Positions 41,895 through 50,937 of a DNA stretch of 50,937 nt are shown piece by piece. Position numbers and translations under genes: made by a program. Under the pieces are notes generated by a model. It was not told the DNA's origin, did not search any database, and saw only the letters and a list, made by a program, of their open reading frames with translations. How positions within the stretch are numbered: position 1 is the stretch's first letter; each line of letters begins with the position of its first letter. Origin of the DNA: an uncultured bacterium (GTDB taxonomy: Bacteria > Planctomycetota > UBA8108 > UBA1146); the NCBI GenBank assembly GCA_913056395.1, contig CAJXMG010000004.1, forward strand, positions 88,706 through 139,642. Reading direction: 5' to 3'.

Positions 41895-44800
41895 ATGTCG
41901 CCTGAAGAAGCGATGGCCGTGGAACACGGACCGAGACCAGCCAAGGTGTTTGGCAGTGGTTTGCGGGCTGTGCAAATCCCGAATCTGATGGAGTTGCAGA
42001 TCAATGCATACTCCCAGTTTCTGCAGAGGGATGTTCACTGGGCGGACCGGGACAACATTGGTCTTGAGTCGATCCTCCGTGAGATTTTCCCCATCAACAG
42101 TTACGACGAGTCGATCACCCTGACTTATCTGGGTTACGACCTCGGCAGCCCCCGTTACTCGGTTGACGAGTGCCGACAGCTCAAGCTGACTTACGGGGCT
42201 CCCTTCAAGATTCGTCTTCGCCTCGAGAAAGAGGGGGAGTCGCTGGAGGAAGAGGTCTACCTCGGTGAGATTCCGCTGATGATCGGTGGCGGTGAATTCA
42301 TCGTCAACGGTTCCGAGCGTGTGATCGTCAGTCAGTTGCATCGTTCCCCGGGTGTGGACTTCAGTGAAGAGCTGCACACCGGAGACATCAAGCTGCACTC
42401 GTGCCGAATCATTCCCGAGCGCGGATCCTGGGTCGAGTTCAACGTCACCAAGAAAGGTGCACTCTCGGTTCGGATCGACCAGAGCGGCAAGTTCCCCGCC
42501 TCGATGCTTTTGCGTGCCATGGACGAGGACTTTGGGTCCTCCACGGCTCTGCTTTCCCAGTTCTATGAGCTGGAGACGGTCAAGGCGAAGACGGTCAAGG
42601 ACATCGACAAGCTGATCGGAACAGAAGTCGATGGCGTGCGTACCGGCCGAGTGAGCGCCGAGGACATCCTTGACGCTGAAACCGGTGAGGTTCTGCTCCA
42701 CACCGGAGACGTCTTTACGGAAACCTTCCTCAACAGTTACTTCTCTGAGGACATGAACGCCAAGCGTGGTGGCAAGAGCAGTTTCAAGGTCTTGCCCGAG
42801 AGCTTCGACGACCTGTTCCTCAAGACGATTCGTGAAGACAACTCCATCGATCACGAAGACGCCCTGATCAAGATTTACACCCGCCTTCGCCCCGGCAACC
42901 CGCCGCAGGTAGCCAAGGCCCGTGAGCTGTTCTTCGACAAGTTCAAGAACGATGCCAAGTACCGTCTTGGCAAGGTCGGAAGATTCCGCATCAACCGCAA
43001 ATTTGGAATGGAACTTCCAGAAGATGCCCAGGTGATTCAGAAGGAAGACATCCTCGAATCGATTTCCTACATCTTCAAACTGCGCGACCGCCAGGGACAG
43101 CTGGACGATATCGACCACCTGGGTAACCGTCGTGTCAGAACCATCGAAGAACTGGCCGGAGATGAACTCCGAAAGGGATTCCTGAAACTCAAGCGCACCG
43201 TTCAGGAGCGTATGAGCATGATGGAGCCGGAGAATCTGACACCCCGTTCGGTCATCAACTCGAAAACCATCTCCAGTGCCGTCGAGTTCTTCTTCGGTCG
43301 TGGCGAGCTTTCGCAGGTGGTGGACCAGACCAACCCGCTTTCCCAGTTGACCCACGAACGCCGTCTCAGTGCGTTGGGACCCGGGGGACTGAACAGGAAA
43401 CGTGCCGGTTTCGAGGTGCGGGACGTGCACATTTCCCACTACGGCCGGATCTGCCCCATCGAGACTCCCGAGGGAACCAACATCGGTCTGATCTCCAGTC
43501 TCAGTGTGTTTGCGACCATCGACAAATACGGATTCCTGATCACGCCCTACTTCCCGGTGAAGAACGGAAAAGCGGACTTGTCCAAGACGGGAATCCAATT
43601 CCTGCGCGCGGACGAAGAGGAGAACAAGTACCTCACACCCGCAGACTCACCGCTGGATGAGAACGGCAAGTTGATTGGTGATCTGGTTCTCGCCCGCTAC
43701 AACGGTGAGTTCATCATGGTGGAACCGGGCAAGATCGAACTGATGGATGTTTCGTCCAAGCAGTTGATCGGTGTTTCGGCTGCCCTGATTCCGTTCCTCG
43801 AGCATGACGACGCAAACCGGGCCCTGATGGGATCGAACATGATGCGTCAGGCGGTGCCTTTGCTGCGCACCGATCCGCCGCTGGTTGGAACCGGTATGGA
43901 AGAGCACGTCTCCAAATACTCGGGAATGGTGCTGCGTGCGCCCAAGGACGGCACCGTGACCAGCGTCGATTCGACTCATATTGAGATTGACGGCGAGCGT
44001 CACGAGTTGCGCAAGTACCGCGGCCTCAACGAAAGAACCTGTCAGAACCAGCGCCCTTGTGTGATCCTCGAACAGAAGGTCACCAAAGGTGATGTGATCG
44101 CGGATGGAGCCGCAACCGAGAATGGCATTCTGTCCCTCGGCCGCAACGTGCTCGTCGCCTTCATGTCCTGGGACGGATACAACTTCGAGGATGCGATCAT
44201 CGTCAGTGAGCAACTGGTTCGCGACGACATCTACACCTCGATCCACATCGACGAGTTTGAGATTGAAGTTCGCGAGACGAAGCTGGGTCGCGAGGAATTT
44301 ACCCGCGATATCCCCAACGTTTCCGAGCGCGTGCTCTCCAAGCTGGATGAGCGCGGAATCATCAAGACCGGAACCCAGGTGGTTCAGGGCGACATCCTCG
44401 TCGGCAAGGTGGTTCCCAAATCGAAGAGTGAGCTCTCCCCAGAGGAGAAGCTTCTTCACGCCATCTTTGGTCGTGCAGGTGAGGACGTCAAAAATGAATC
44501 CCTGACCGTCGGTTCGGGAGTCAAGGGCGTCGTCATCGGATCGAAGAAGTTCTCCCGCAAGAATGAGATCACTCCGGAAGATCGCCGCGAGATGAAGACG
44601 AAGATGGAGAAGCTGGAGACGGAAACGTACGACCAGATCATCTTCGAGCTGGAGTCTCTCCTGGGCGAGATTCGCGATGTCACCGGGTCCTCACCTAGAA
44701 ACCCGGATACCGGCCGCGTCTTCAAGGCCGAGGAACTCTTCATGACGAGGAACGTGCACTCGGTCAAGATTGCGCTCAACCCTGAGCTGTTCCTCGGTTC

Positions 44801-45659
44801 TTCCGAGAGCAACAACCAAAAGATCAAGGACGCCCTCTTCCGTCGCTTCCAGAAGATGGAAGAACTGGAGGATTCCAGAAACCGTGAGATCAACCGCATG
44901 ACCCGAGGTGATGAACTCGCTCCGGGAGTCATCGAAATGGTCAAGGTTTGGGTCGCTACCAAGCGCAACCTTTCCGTCGGTGACAAAATGGCGGGACGTC
45001 ACGGTAACAAGGGTGTGATCTCGCGGATTCTTCCGCTGCAGGATCTGCCCTTCCTCGAAGACGGACAAATGGTTGAGGTGATCCTCAATCCGCTGGGTGT
45101 GCCTTCGAGAATGAACCTCGGACAGATTCTCGAGACCCAGCTCGGTTGGGCTGCGGACAAACTGGGATACCGTGCGGTGACCCCCGTCTTCGACGGAGCC
45201 ACCGAAGAAGAGATTCGTGAAGAGTTGACGAAGGCCGGACTGACCGACGACGGAAAGTCGGTGCTTTACGACGGCCGTACCGGTGAGCGTTTCGAGCAGA
45301 AGGTGACCGTTGGTCGCATGTACCTGCTCAAACTTCATCACCTGGTGGACGACAAGATTCATGCCCGAGCCACCGGACCTTACTCCCTCATTACGCAACA
45401 GCCGCTGGGAGGAAAGGCCAGGTTCGGAGGACAGAGATTCGGAGAGATGGAAGTGTGGGCATTGGAAGCCTACGGTGCTGCACACATCCTTCAGGAACTG
45501 CTGACGGCCAAGTCGGATGACGTCGACGGCAGGGCAAAAATCTACGAGTCGATGGTCAAGGGTGAAAATAGTCTGCAGGCAGGAACTCCTGTCTCCTTCG
45601 ACGTGCTCACCAATGAGATCAAGGGCCTGGGTCTGAACCTCGAACTGGAAAAGAAGTGA
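41895..45659 (+). CDS. rpoB: DNA-directed RNA polymerase subunit beta
   Basis: This is the 1254-residue beta subunit. The protrusion and lobe open the chain. The rifampicin pocket is at about 471-500 ([38 protein letters not shown]), where the two residues after SQ are VV in place of FM of E. coli. Downstream are [31 protein letters not shown] and the C-terminal clamp ([31 protein letters not shown]). The length lies between Bacillus and E. coli versions. The ATG has AAGGAAG about 10 bases upstream, and rpoC begins 4 bases after the stop. Confidence 0.98.
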   Translation: MSPEEAMAVEHGPRPAKVFGSGLRAVQIPNLMELQINAYSQFLQRDVHWADRDNIGLESILREIFPINSYDESITLTYLGYDLGSPRYSVDECRQLKLTYGAPFKIRLRLEKEGESLEEEVYLGEIPLMIGGGEFIVNGSERVIVSQLHRSPGVDFSEELHTGDIKLHSCRIIPERGSWVEFNVTKKGALSVRIDQSGKFPASMLLRAMDEDFGSSTALLSQFYELETVKAKTVKDIDKLIGTEVDGVRTGRVSAEDILDAETGEVLLHTGDVFTETFLNSYFSEDMNAKRGGKSSFKVLPESFDDLFLKTIREDNSIDHEDALIKIYTRLRPGNPPQVAKARELFFDKFKNDAKYRLGKVGRFRINRKFGMELPEDAQVIQKEDILESISYIFKLRDRQGQLDDIDHLGNRRVRTIEELAGDELRKGFLKLKRTVQERMSMMEPENLTPRSVINSKTISSAVEFFFGRGELSQVVDQTNPLSQLTHERRLSALGPGGLNRKRAGFEVRDVHISHYGRICPIETPEGTNIGLISSLSVFATIDKYGFLITPYFPVKNGKADLSKTGIQFLRADEEENKYLTPADSPLDENGKLIGDLVLARYNGEFIMVEPGKIELMDVSSKQLIGVSAALIPFLEHDDANRALMGSNMMRQAVPLLRTDPPLVGTGMEEHVSKYSGMVLRAPKDGTVTSVDSTHIEIDGERHELRKYRGLNERTCQNQRPCVILEQKVTKGDVIADGAATENGILSLGRNVLVAFMSWDGYNFEDAIIVSEQLVRDDIYTSIHIDEFEIEVRETKLGREEFTRDIPNVSERVLSKLDERGIIKTGTQVVQGDILVGKVVPKSKSELSPEEKLLHAIFGRAGEDVKNESLTVGSGVKGVVIGSKKFSRKNEITPEDRREMKTKMEKLETETYDQIIFELESLLGEIRDVTGSSPRNPDTGRVFKAEELFMTRNVHSVKIALNPELFLGSSESNNQKIKDALFRRFQKMEELEDSRNREINRMTRGDELAPGVIEMVKVWVATKRNLSVGDKMAGRHGNKGVISRILPLQDLPFLEDGQMVEVILNPLGVPSRMNLGQILETQLGWAADKLGYRAVTPVFDGATEEEIREELTKAGLTDDGKSVLYDGRTGERFEQKVTVGRMYLLKLHHLVDDKIHARATGPYSLITQQPLGGKARFGGQRFGEMEVWALEAYGAAHILQELLTAKSDDVDGRAKIYESMVKGENSLQAGTPVSFDVLTNEIKGLGLNLELEKK

Positions 45660-45663
45660 TCCA

Positions 45664-48600
45664 ATGATGGAACCCGTATACGACAAGGTGAATGACTACG
45701 GAGCGGTCAACATCCGCCTCGCATCACCCACGGATATCCTCTCGTGGTCCCACGGAGAGGTGAAAAAGCCTGAGACTATCAACTACCGGACCTACCGTCC
45801 GGAAAAGGATGGACTCTTCTGCGAGCGAATTTTCGGACCCGAAAAGGACTGGGAATGTGCCTGCGGAAAATACAAGGGTATCAAGCACAAGGACATCATC
45901 TGCGACCGCTGCGGCGTCAAGGTGGCCCATTCCCGCGTTCGTCGCGAGCGCATGGGGCACATCAATCTCGCTGCTCCCGTGGTTCACATTTGGTTCTTCA
46001 AGGCGATGCCATCCCGTCTCGGCAATCTGCTGGAACTGAAGACCACCCACCTCGAGCGGGTGATCTACTACCAGGACTACATGGTTCTGGATCCGGGAGA
46101 CACGCCTCTCAAGGAGAAGCAGCTTCTGAATGAGGAAGAGTACCGCTTCGCCCGCGAGAAGTACGGAGATGAGTTCGAGGCCGACATGGGAGCGGAAGCG
46201 ATTCGCACCATGATTCGCAACCTCGATCTTCCGGCTCTTTTCGATGAGCTGAAGGAAGAGTACGAGACCACTCGTTCCAAGCAGAAGAAGGCAAGCCTGA
46301 TTCGTCGTCTCGGAATTATCCGTACGGTGATCGAATCCGGAAACAAGCCGGAGTGGATGATCCTCGAAGCGGTTCCCGTGATTCCGCCCGACCTTCGTCC
46401 CCTCGTGCTTCTCGAGAGTGGCAACTTTGCGACCAGTGATCTGAACGACCTTTACCGCCGTCTGATCAACCGCAACAACCGTCTGAAAAAGTTGCTCGAC
46501 CTGAACGCACCTGAAGTGATCATTCGCAACGAGAAGCGGATGCTCCAGCATTCTGTCGACGCACTCTTTGACAACAACCGTTGCCGTCGCCCGGTCCTCG
46601 GTTCAAACAACCGTCCGCTCAAGTCCCTGACCGACATGATCAAGGGCAAGCAGGGACGTTTCCGTGAGAACCTCCTCGGTAAGCGTGTGGACTACTCTGC
46701 CCGTTCCGTGATTGCGGTCGGCCCGGAGTTGAAACTGCACCAGTGTGGATTGCCGAAGAAGATCGCTCTGGAGCTTTTCCAGCCCTTCATCATTCGCAGA
46801 CTCAAGGAACTCGGTTACGCCGACACTATCAAGAGCGCAAAGAAGATGCTGGAGCGCAAGGACGACGAGGTTTGGGATATTCTCGAAGAGGTGACCCAGG
46901 GGCACCCGGTGATGCTGAACCGCGCACCGACCCTTCACCGCATGGGAATCCAGGCCTTCGAGCCGGTGCTGATCGAGGGTAACGCGATCCTTGTTCACCC
47001 GCTGGTCTGCGAAGGTTTCAACGCAGACTTCGACGGTGACCAAATGGCTGTGCACCTGCCGCTCTCTGTTGAAGCGCAGCTCGAAGCACAGAACCTGATG
47101 CTTTCGACCAACAACATTTTCTCGCCGGCACACGGCAACCCGATCATCGCGCCTTCCCAGGATATCGTGATGGGTTGTTACTACCTGACGGTCGCCAAAG
47201 AAGAAATGTTGGGGCACGACATCATTTTCTCGAGCACTGAAGAGGTTCATACCGCACTCGGTGCCGGAAAAATTCACGGCCACGCTCTGGCCAAGGTTCG
47301 TTTGCCGGAAGGCAAGGTGGTCTACAATTCCTTCGGAAAAGTGGAGTCACCCGACGAGCACGGTTTCTACCGTACAACCCCCAGTCGCATCATCTTCAAT
47401 GATCTTCTCGATCATGAAGACATGCCGTTCTACAACTTCGCGCTCGCCAAGTCTGATCTGAAGTCGGTCATCGCTGACTGCTTCCGGATTCGCGGTCGCC
47501 GTGCCACCCTCAAGTTCCTTGATGACATGAAGGATCTGGGATTCAAGGCGGCCACCCGCTCCGGTCTCTCTTTCAGCCTTGCTGACTTGAGAACCCCGGA
47601 ACAGAAGTTGAATGAGCTGGAGAAGACTCAGAGTCAGGTCGATCTGATTCAGCAGCGTCACCAAGATGGTGTGATCACCAACGACGAACGCAGCAGTCAG
47701 ATCATCGACAAATGGACCCAAACCACCAACGTGGTGGGTGAGATGCTGATGCAGCGTCTCAAGGAAGACACCCGTCCCGGTGACGAGTACGTCAATCCCA
47801 TCTTCGTCATGGTGGATTCCGGTGCACGGGGATCCGTGACCCAGATTCGCCAGTTGGCAGGTATGCGCGGACTGATGGCAAAACCCTCCGGTGAAATCAT
47901 CGAGACGCCCATCAAGGCGTCCTTCCGTGAGGGTCTGAAAGTTCTGGAGTACTTCTCCTCAACTCACGGTGCCCGTAAGGGTCTGGCTGATACCGCACTG
48001 AAGACCGCGGACTCCGGTTACCTGACCCGCAAACTCGCGGACGTCGCCCAGAATGTGGTCGTCAATGAGTTGGATTGCGGAACCCGCAACGGACTTTCCA
48101 AGAAAGCGCTCAAGCGCGGTGAAAAGGAAGCGATTCCTCTGGCCGCAAGGATTCGCGGGCGTACCTCTGTCACCGAGATCAAGGATCCGGTTTCCGGAGA
48201 AGTGATCGTCGAGGCGGATGGTCTGATCACTCCGCAGATTGCGGACCGTATTCAGGATCTGGGCTACGAGCGGATTCTCGTTCGCAGTCCCCTGACCTGC
48301 GACAGTCCTCTGGGTGTGTGCGCCAAGTGTTACGGAATGGACCTTTCCAGCGGCAAGCTGGTCGAGCAGGGCCTGGCAGTGGGAATCGTTGCTGCCCAGT
48401 CGATCGGTGAGCCCGGTACCCAGCTGACGATGCGGACCTTCCACATCGGGGGTGTGGCTTCGAAGTCGGTTCAGGAATCTTCCGTCAAGGCGAACAACGC
48501 CGGTGAAGTGGTCCTCAAGGAGGCCAGCCACGTCGTCAACCAGGAGGGTCAGGATGTGGTCATCAGTCGACGGGGTCTTCTGACCATCGTCAAGGATGGC

Positions 48601-50049
48601 AAGGAACTGGAAAGCCACGAGCTGAGTCTCGGTACGATCCTTCACGTCAAGGAAGGTGCCACTGTCCGCAAGGGATCGGCCCTCTTTGACTGGGATCCTC
48701 ACTCCGTGTCGATTCTGACCGACGTCGTCGGATACGCAAAGTTTGAGGACATCGTTGAGGGGGCAACCCTGAACGTTGAGATCGACCCGGTTTCGAATCA
48801 GGAACGCAGAATCATCTCTGAGCACAGGGGCGAAATGCAGCCGCAGATTCGAATCTGCAGTGACAAGGCTGGCCAGGAAACTGTTGCCGCTTACCCCGTA
48901 CCCGAGAAGGCGATGATCCAGATCGCGGACGGTGACAAGGTGGCCCCGGGTGACCTGCTGGCAAAATCTCCCCGTCAGGCTTCCGGTACCCAGGACATCA
49001 CCGGTGGACTGCCGCGAGTCACGGAGATCTTCGAGGTTCGCAAGCCGAAAAATCCGGCTGTGATCGCCGAAGTGGATGGAATCGTTGAGTTCGGTGAGAA
49101 GAAACGCGGCAAGGTGATCATCAATGTGGTTACCGAGAATGGAGAGATCCACGAGCACGTGATCCCCTCCGGCAAGCACTACCGCGTGACCAAAGGAGAC
49201 CAGGTGGTCCATGGTCAGCCGCTCACCGACGGTGACAAGGTCCCCAAAGACATCCTTCGTGTTGAGGGAGCTGAAGAAGTTCAGCGCTACCTTATCGAAG
49301 AGGTCCAGGGCGTTTACCTGTCCCAGAACGTGACCATCAATGACAAGCACATCGAAACCATCGTTTCCCAAATGATGCGCAACGTGATGATCAGGGAAGC
49401 GGGTGACAGTGAGTTGCTGCCCGACACCGTGATTGACCGTCATCGCTTCCGCAAGATTTGCGAAGAGATGGCTGAGAACGGAATGATGCCTCCGACCGCC
49501 GAGCCGATGCTTCAGGGCATCACCAAGGCTGCGGTTCAGTCGGACAGTTTCATCTCTGCTGCGAGTTTCCAGGAGACGACCAAAGTTCTGACGGAAGCAG
49601 CACTCAGCGGCAAGAAGGATCGTCTCGTCGGCCTCAAGGAGAATGTGATCATGGGTCACATGATTCCGGCAGGTACCGGTTACCGCAGTTACTTCGACAA
49701 GGGTGTTCGCCACCTCGGGGAACCACCCGTACCGGCAAAGCCCGAGTTGGAGTCTGTTCTGATCGGTGATCCGGCGACCGCGGAGGAGGAGGGGGCTGAA
49801 AAGTCCGCTTCTGCAGATCCGTTGAGGGACTTCCTGATGGGCAATGATGTCAAGGTTGAGGCTCCCGAAGAGGCTGCTGAAACGCCAGATACCTCTGAAA
49901 TTGCTCAGGAGCCCGCTTCTGAGCCGGTTCTGAGTGATGACGAGATTCAGCCCCATCCGGATCTTCTGATCGGGGGAGAACCTTCTGTCCCCGAAGAGTC
50001 CGGTGAGGAAACTCCAAATTCGGAAGACGAAAACAATTCTGAGGGTTAG
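45664..50049 (+). CDS. rpoC: DNA-directed RNA polymerase subunit beta-prime
   Basis: This is the 1461-residue catalytic subunit. The N-terminal zinc site is [20 protein letters not shown] (about 62-81). The Mg-binding [12 protein letters not shown] is at about 454-465, the second zinc cluster is [13 protein letters not shown], and [18 protein letters not shown] marks the trigger-loop side. The last 70 or so residues form an acidic, Ser/Pro/Glu-rich tail that is longer than the E. coli end. Two consecutive ATG codons open the gene. I use the first. rpsL follows after 144 bases. Confidence 0.98.
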   Translation: MMEPVYDKVNDYGAVNIRLASPTDILSWSHGEVKKPETINYRTYRPEKDGLFCERIFGPEKDWECACGKYKGIKHKDIICDRCGVKVAHSRVRRERMGHINLAAPVVHIWFFKAMPSRLGNLLELKTTHLERVIYYQDYMVLDPGDTPLKEKQLLNEEEYRFAREKYGDEFEADMGAEAIRTMIRNLDLPALFDELKEEYETTRSKQKKASLIRRLGIIRTVIESGNKPEWMILEAVPVIPPDLRPLVLLESGNFATSDLNDLYRRLINRNNRLKKLLDLNAPEVIIRNEKRMLQHSVDALFDNNRCRRPVLGSNNRPLKSLTDMIKGKQGRFRENLLGKRVDYSARSVIAVGPELKLHQCGLPKKIALELFQPFIIRRLKELGYADTIKSAKKMLERKDDEVWDILEEVTQGHPVMLNRAPTLHRMGIQAFEPVLIEGNAILVHPLVCEGFNADFDGDQMAVHLPLSVEAQLEAQNLMLSTNNIFSPAHGNPIIAPSQDIVMGCYYLTVAKEEMLGHDIIFSSTEEVHTALGAGKIHGHALAKVRLPEGKVVYNSFGKVESPDEHGFYRTTPSRIIFNDLLDHEDMPFYNFALAKSDLKSVIADCFRIRGRRATLKFLDDMKDLGFKAATRSGLSFSLADLRTPEQKLNELEKTQSQVDLIQQRHQDGVITNDERSSQIIDKWTQTTNVVGEMLMQRLKEDTRPGDEYVNPIFVMVDSGARGSVTQIRQLAGMRGLMAKPSGEIIETPIKASFREGLKVLEYFSSTHGARKGLADTALKTADSGYLTRKLADVAQNVVVNELDCGTRNGLSKKALKRGEKEAIPLAARIRGRTSVTEIKDPVSGEVIVEADGLITPQIADRIQDLGYERILVRSPLTCDSPLGVCAKCYGMDLSSGKLVEQGLAVGIVAAQSIGEPGTQLTMRTFHIGGVASKSVQESSVKANNAGEVVLKEASHVVNQEGQDVVISRRGLLTIVKDGKELESHELSLGTILHVKEGATVRKGSALFDWDPHSVSILTDVVGYAKFEDIVEGATLNVEIDPVSNQERRIISEHRGEMQPQIRICSDKAGQETVAAYPVPEKAMIQIADGDKVAPGDLLAKSPRQASGTQDITGGLPRVTEIFEVRKPKNPAVIAEVDGIVEFGEKKRGKVIINVVTENGEIHEHVIPSGKHYRVTKGDQVVHGQPLTDGDKVPKDILRVEGAEEVQRYLIEEVQGVYLSQNVTINDKHIETIVSQMMRNVMIREAGDSELLPDTVIDRHRFRKICEEMAENGMMPPTAEPMLQGITKAAVQSDSFISAASFQETTKVLTEAALSGKKDRLVGLKENVIMGHMIPAGTGYRSYFDKGVRHLGEPPVPAKPELESVLIGDPATAEEEGAEKSASADPLRDFLMGNDVKVEAPEEAAETPDTSEIAQEPASEPVLSDDEIQPHPDLLIGGEPSVPEESGEETPNSEDENNSEG

Positions 50050-50057
50050 TATGAGGG

Positions 50058-50084
50058 GCCGCTCCGGGGGTAAACCGGGGCGGC
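50058..50084 (+). other. Stem-loop in the rpoC-rpsL gap
   Basis: GCCGCTCCGG pairs with CCGGGGCGGC (one G-T pair) around a 7-base loop, 8 bases past the rpoC stop. No T tract follows, so it may be an attenuator or processing site before the rpsL operon. The rest of the 144-base gap holds a palindromic AGCGGCCGCT and no gene. Confidence 0.45.
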
Positions 50085-50193
50085 GAGTCGATTCCAGCGG
50101 CCGCTGAGAGCTGTTCAGGAATCCTTCGAGACCAGAAAAGGGTGCGCGATTTGATCACGATGATCGGATTGCAATGTCCCTGAAAGAGAACGA

Positions 50194-50565
50194 ATGCCAA
50201 CGATCAATCAGTTGGTCCGCAAGGGCCGCAAAGACAAGTTGAAGAAGAGCAAGTCTCCGGTGCTGGACCGTTGTCCGCAGCGCCGCGGAGTTTGCCTCAA
50301 GGTTCACACCATGACTCCCAAGAAGCCGAACTCGGCATTGCGCAAGGTGGCTCGTGTCCGCCTTTCCAATGGCAAGGAGATCACGGCTTACATCGGGGGT
50401 GAGGGACACAACCTTCAGGAGCACTCCATCGTGCTCGTCAGAGGAGGACGTGTGCGTGACCTTCCCGGGGTTCGTTACCACGTGGTTCGAGGCACACTCG
50501 ACTGCTCCGGTGTGGATGACCGGAAGCAGGGACGCTCCAAGTACGGTAAGAAAAACAAGAAGTAG
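50194..50565 (+). CDS. rpsL: Small ribosomal subunit protein uS12
   Basis: This 123-residue decoding-centre protein. Signatures: [42 protein letters not shown] and the [17 protein letters not shown] loop. The Lys of the TPKKPNS segment that is mutated in streptomycin resistance has its wild-type form. It leads the str operon with rpsG 14 bases later. Confidence 0.98.
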   Translation: MPTINQLVRKGRKDKLKKSKSPVLDRCPQRRGVCLKVHTMTPKKPNSALRKVARVRLSNGKEITAYIGGEGHNLQEHSIVLVRGGRVRDLPGVRYHVVRGTLDCSGVDDRKQGRSKYGKKNKK

Positions 50566-50579
50566 CGGGGTAGAGAATC

Positions 50580-50937
50580 TTGGCCAAGCGCAAGAACAAG
50601 GTCGTGAAACAGAAGTTCCGTTCAACGCAGCGGTTCCAAAAACCCGACCCAAGGTACAACAGCATGGTGGTGACAAAGTTCATCAACCGTCTCATGTGGG
50701 ATGGCAAGAAAGCCATCGCCCGTGGCATTTTCTACGATGCCATGGACCTGCTCGGGAAAAAGGTCAGCGACGCAGAGCCGCTGGACGTCTTCCTGACAGC
50801 GGTACAAAACGTCATGCCACAGGTAGAGGTTCGTTCTCGCCGAGTGGGTGGTGCCACTTATCAGGTTCCGGTGGAAGTGACTCGCCGCCGTGCACAGGCT
50901 TTGGCCCTGCGCACCATCGTCGAGACTTGCCGTGGAC
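50580..50937 (+). CDS. rpsG: Small ribosomal subunit protein uS7 (cut by right edge)
   Basis: The first 119 residues of S7, which nucleates the head of the 30S subunit. Seen are RNKVVKQKF-like start (RKNKVVKQKFRS), DPRYNSMVVTKFINRLMWDGKK, and VEVRSRRVGGATYQVPVEV followed by RRRAQALALR. The start is TTG 50580 (frame reads AKRKNK) with GGGGTAGAGA upstream. No ATG lies in a suitable place. The gene runs off the window. Confidence 0.9.
   Translation, partial: MAKRKNKVVKQKFRSTQRFQKPDPRYNSMVVTKFINRLMWDGKKAIARGIFYDAMDLLGKKVSDAEPLDVFLTAVQNVMPQVEVRSRRVGGATYQVPVEVTRRRAQALALRTIVETCRG

Noticed and set aside
41826-43598. 590-codon open frame antisense to rpoB
   Set aside because: Same reasoning: complementary to the conserved beta subunit, with codon-bias-driven openness.
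47959-49956. 665-codon open frame antisense to rpoC
   Set aside because: It lies wholly within a universally conserved gene, has no start signal and its translation resembles no family. It is a by-product of GC-biased third positions.
1-50937. CRISPR arrays, insertion sequences, prophage genes, rRNA genes
   Set aside because: No regularly spaced identical repeats with unique spacers, no transposase or phage structural gene, and no rRNA-like stretch was seen. The repeats found are inside coding regions or the short direct repeats described.

Overview
The window looks like a chromosomal segment of a Gram-negative, Planctomycetota-like bacterium. No marker was searched, so the phylum is an inference. 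It rests on four giant secreted proteins with C-terminal paired 'RGDxNxDGxxNIADxxxLLxxLF' calcium-binding repeats and a CGxDPT tail, a style I associate with planctomycete genomes, on a predicted outer-membrane barrel protein, and on futalosine-type menaquinone genes. There is no rRNA operon, CRISPR array, insertion sequence or recognisable prophage.

Layout. (1) 1-1329, plus strand: the tail of an unidentified gene and neuC (UDP-GlcNAc 2-epimerase, hydrolysing), probably the end of a nonulosonic-acid or surface-glycan cluster. (2) 1340-16177, minus strand: murJ, then four very large exported mosaic proteins, three of them followed by a strong intrinsic terminator. They are built from lamin-tail, pre-peptidase C-like, P-domain-like, Fn3-like and propeller-like modules, and all end in the same roughly 90-residue repeat and tail. 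Three of the four also carry a shared module of 220-235 residues that I cannot match to a named family. (3) 16178-17034: long non-coding gap. (4) 17035-19561, plus strand: an ALDH7-type semialdehyde dehydrogenase and a site-2-type M50 protease. (5) 19533-24544, minus strand: an overlapping operon menG, unknown, ubiX, mqnP-like prenyltransferase, GT-C-like membrane protein. (6) 24807-27055, plus strand: unknown secreted protein, murQ and a small repeat-bearing protein. (7) 27089-29145, minus strand: an amidohydrolase (possibly the aminofutalosine deaminase) coupled to tatD. (8) 29300-35390, plus strand: LysM lipoprotein, dGTPase-like HD hydrolase and ispD, then a barrel protein with its own terminator, then ispF and cysS. 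(9) 35475 to the right edge, plus strand: the ancient information-processing cluster tRNA-Thr, tRNA-Tyr, tRNA-Gly, tRNA-Thr, tuf, tRNA-Trp, secE, nusG, rplK, rplA, rplJ, rplL, rpoB, rpoC, rpsL, rpsG (cut by the edge).

How the genes fit together. MurJ and MurQ act in peptidoglycan export and turnover. IspD and IspF supply MEP-pathway isoprenoids that feed the prenyl donors of MqnP and UbiX. MenG, UbiX, MqnP and perhaps the amidohydrolase belong to menaquinone synthesis. Many operon junctions are stop/start overlaps (ATGA, TTGA, TGATG), indicating translational coupling. The most novel material is the four-gene array of exported mosaic proteins with its shared unknown module, internal DNA-level duplication and nine calcium-motif repeats.
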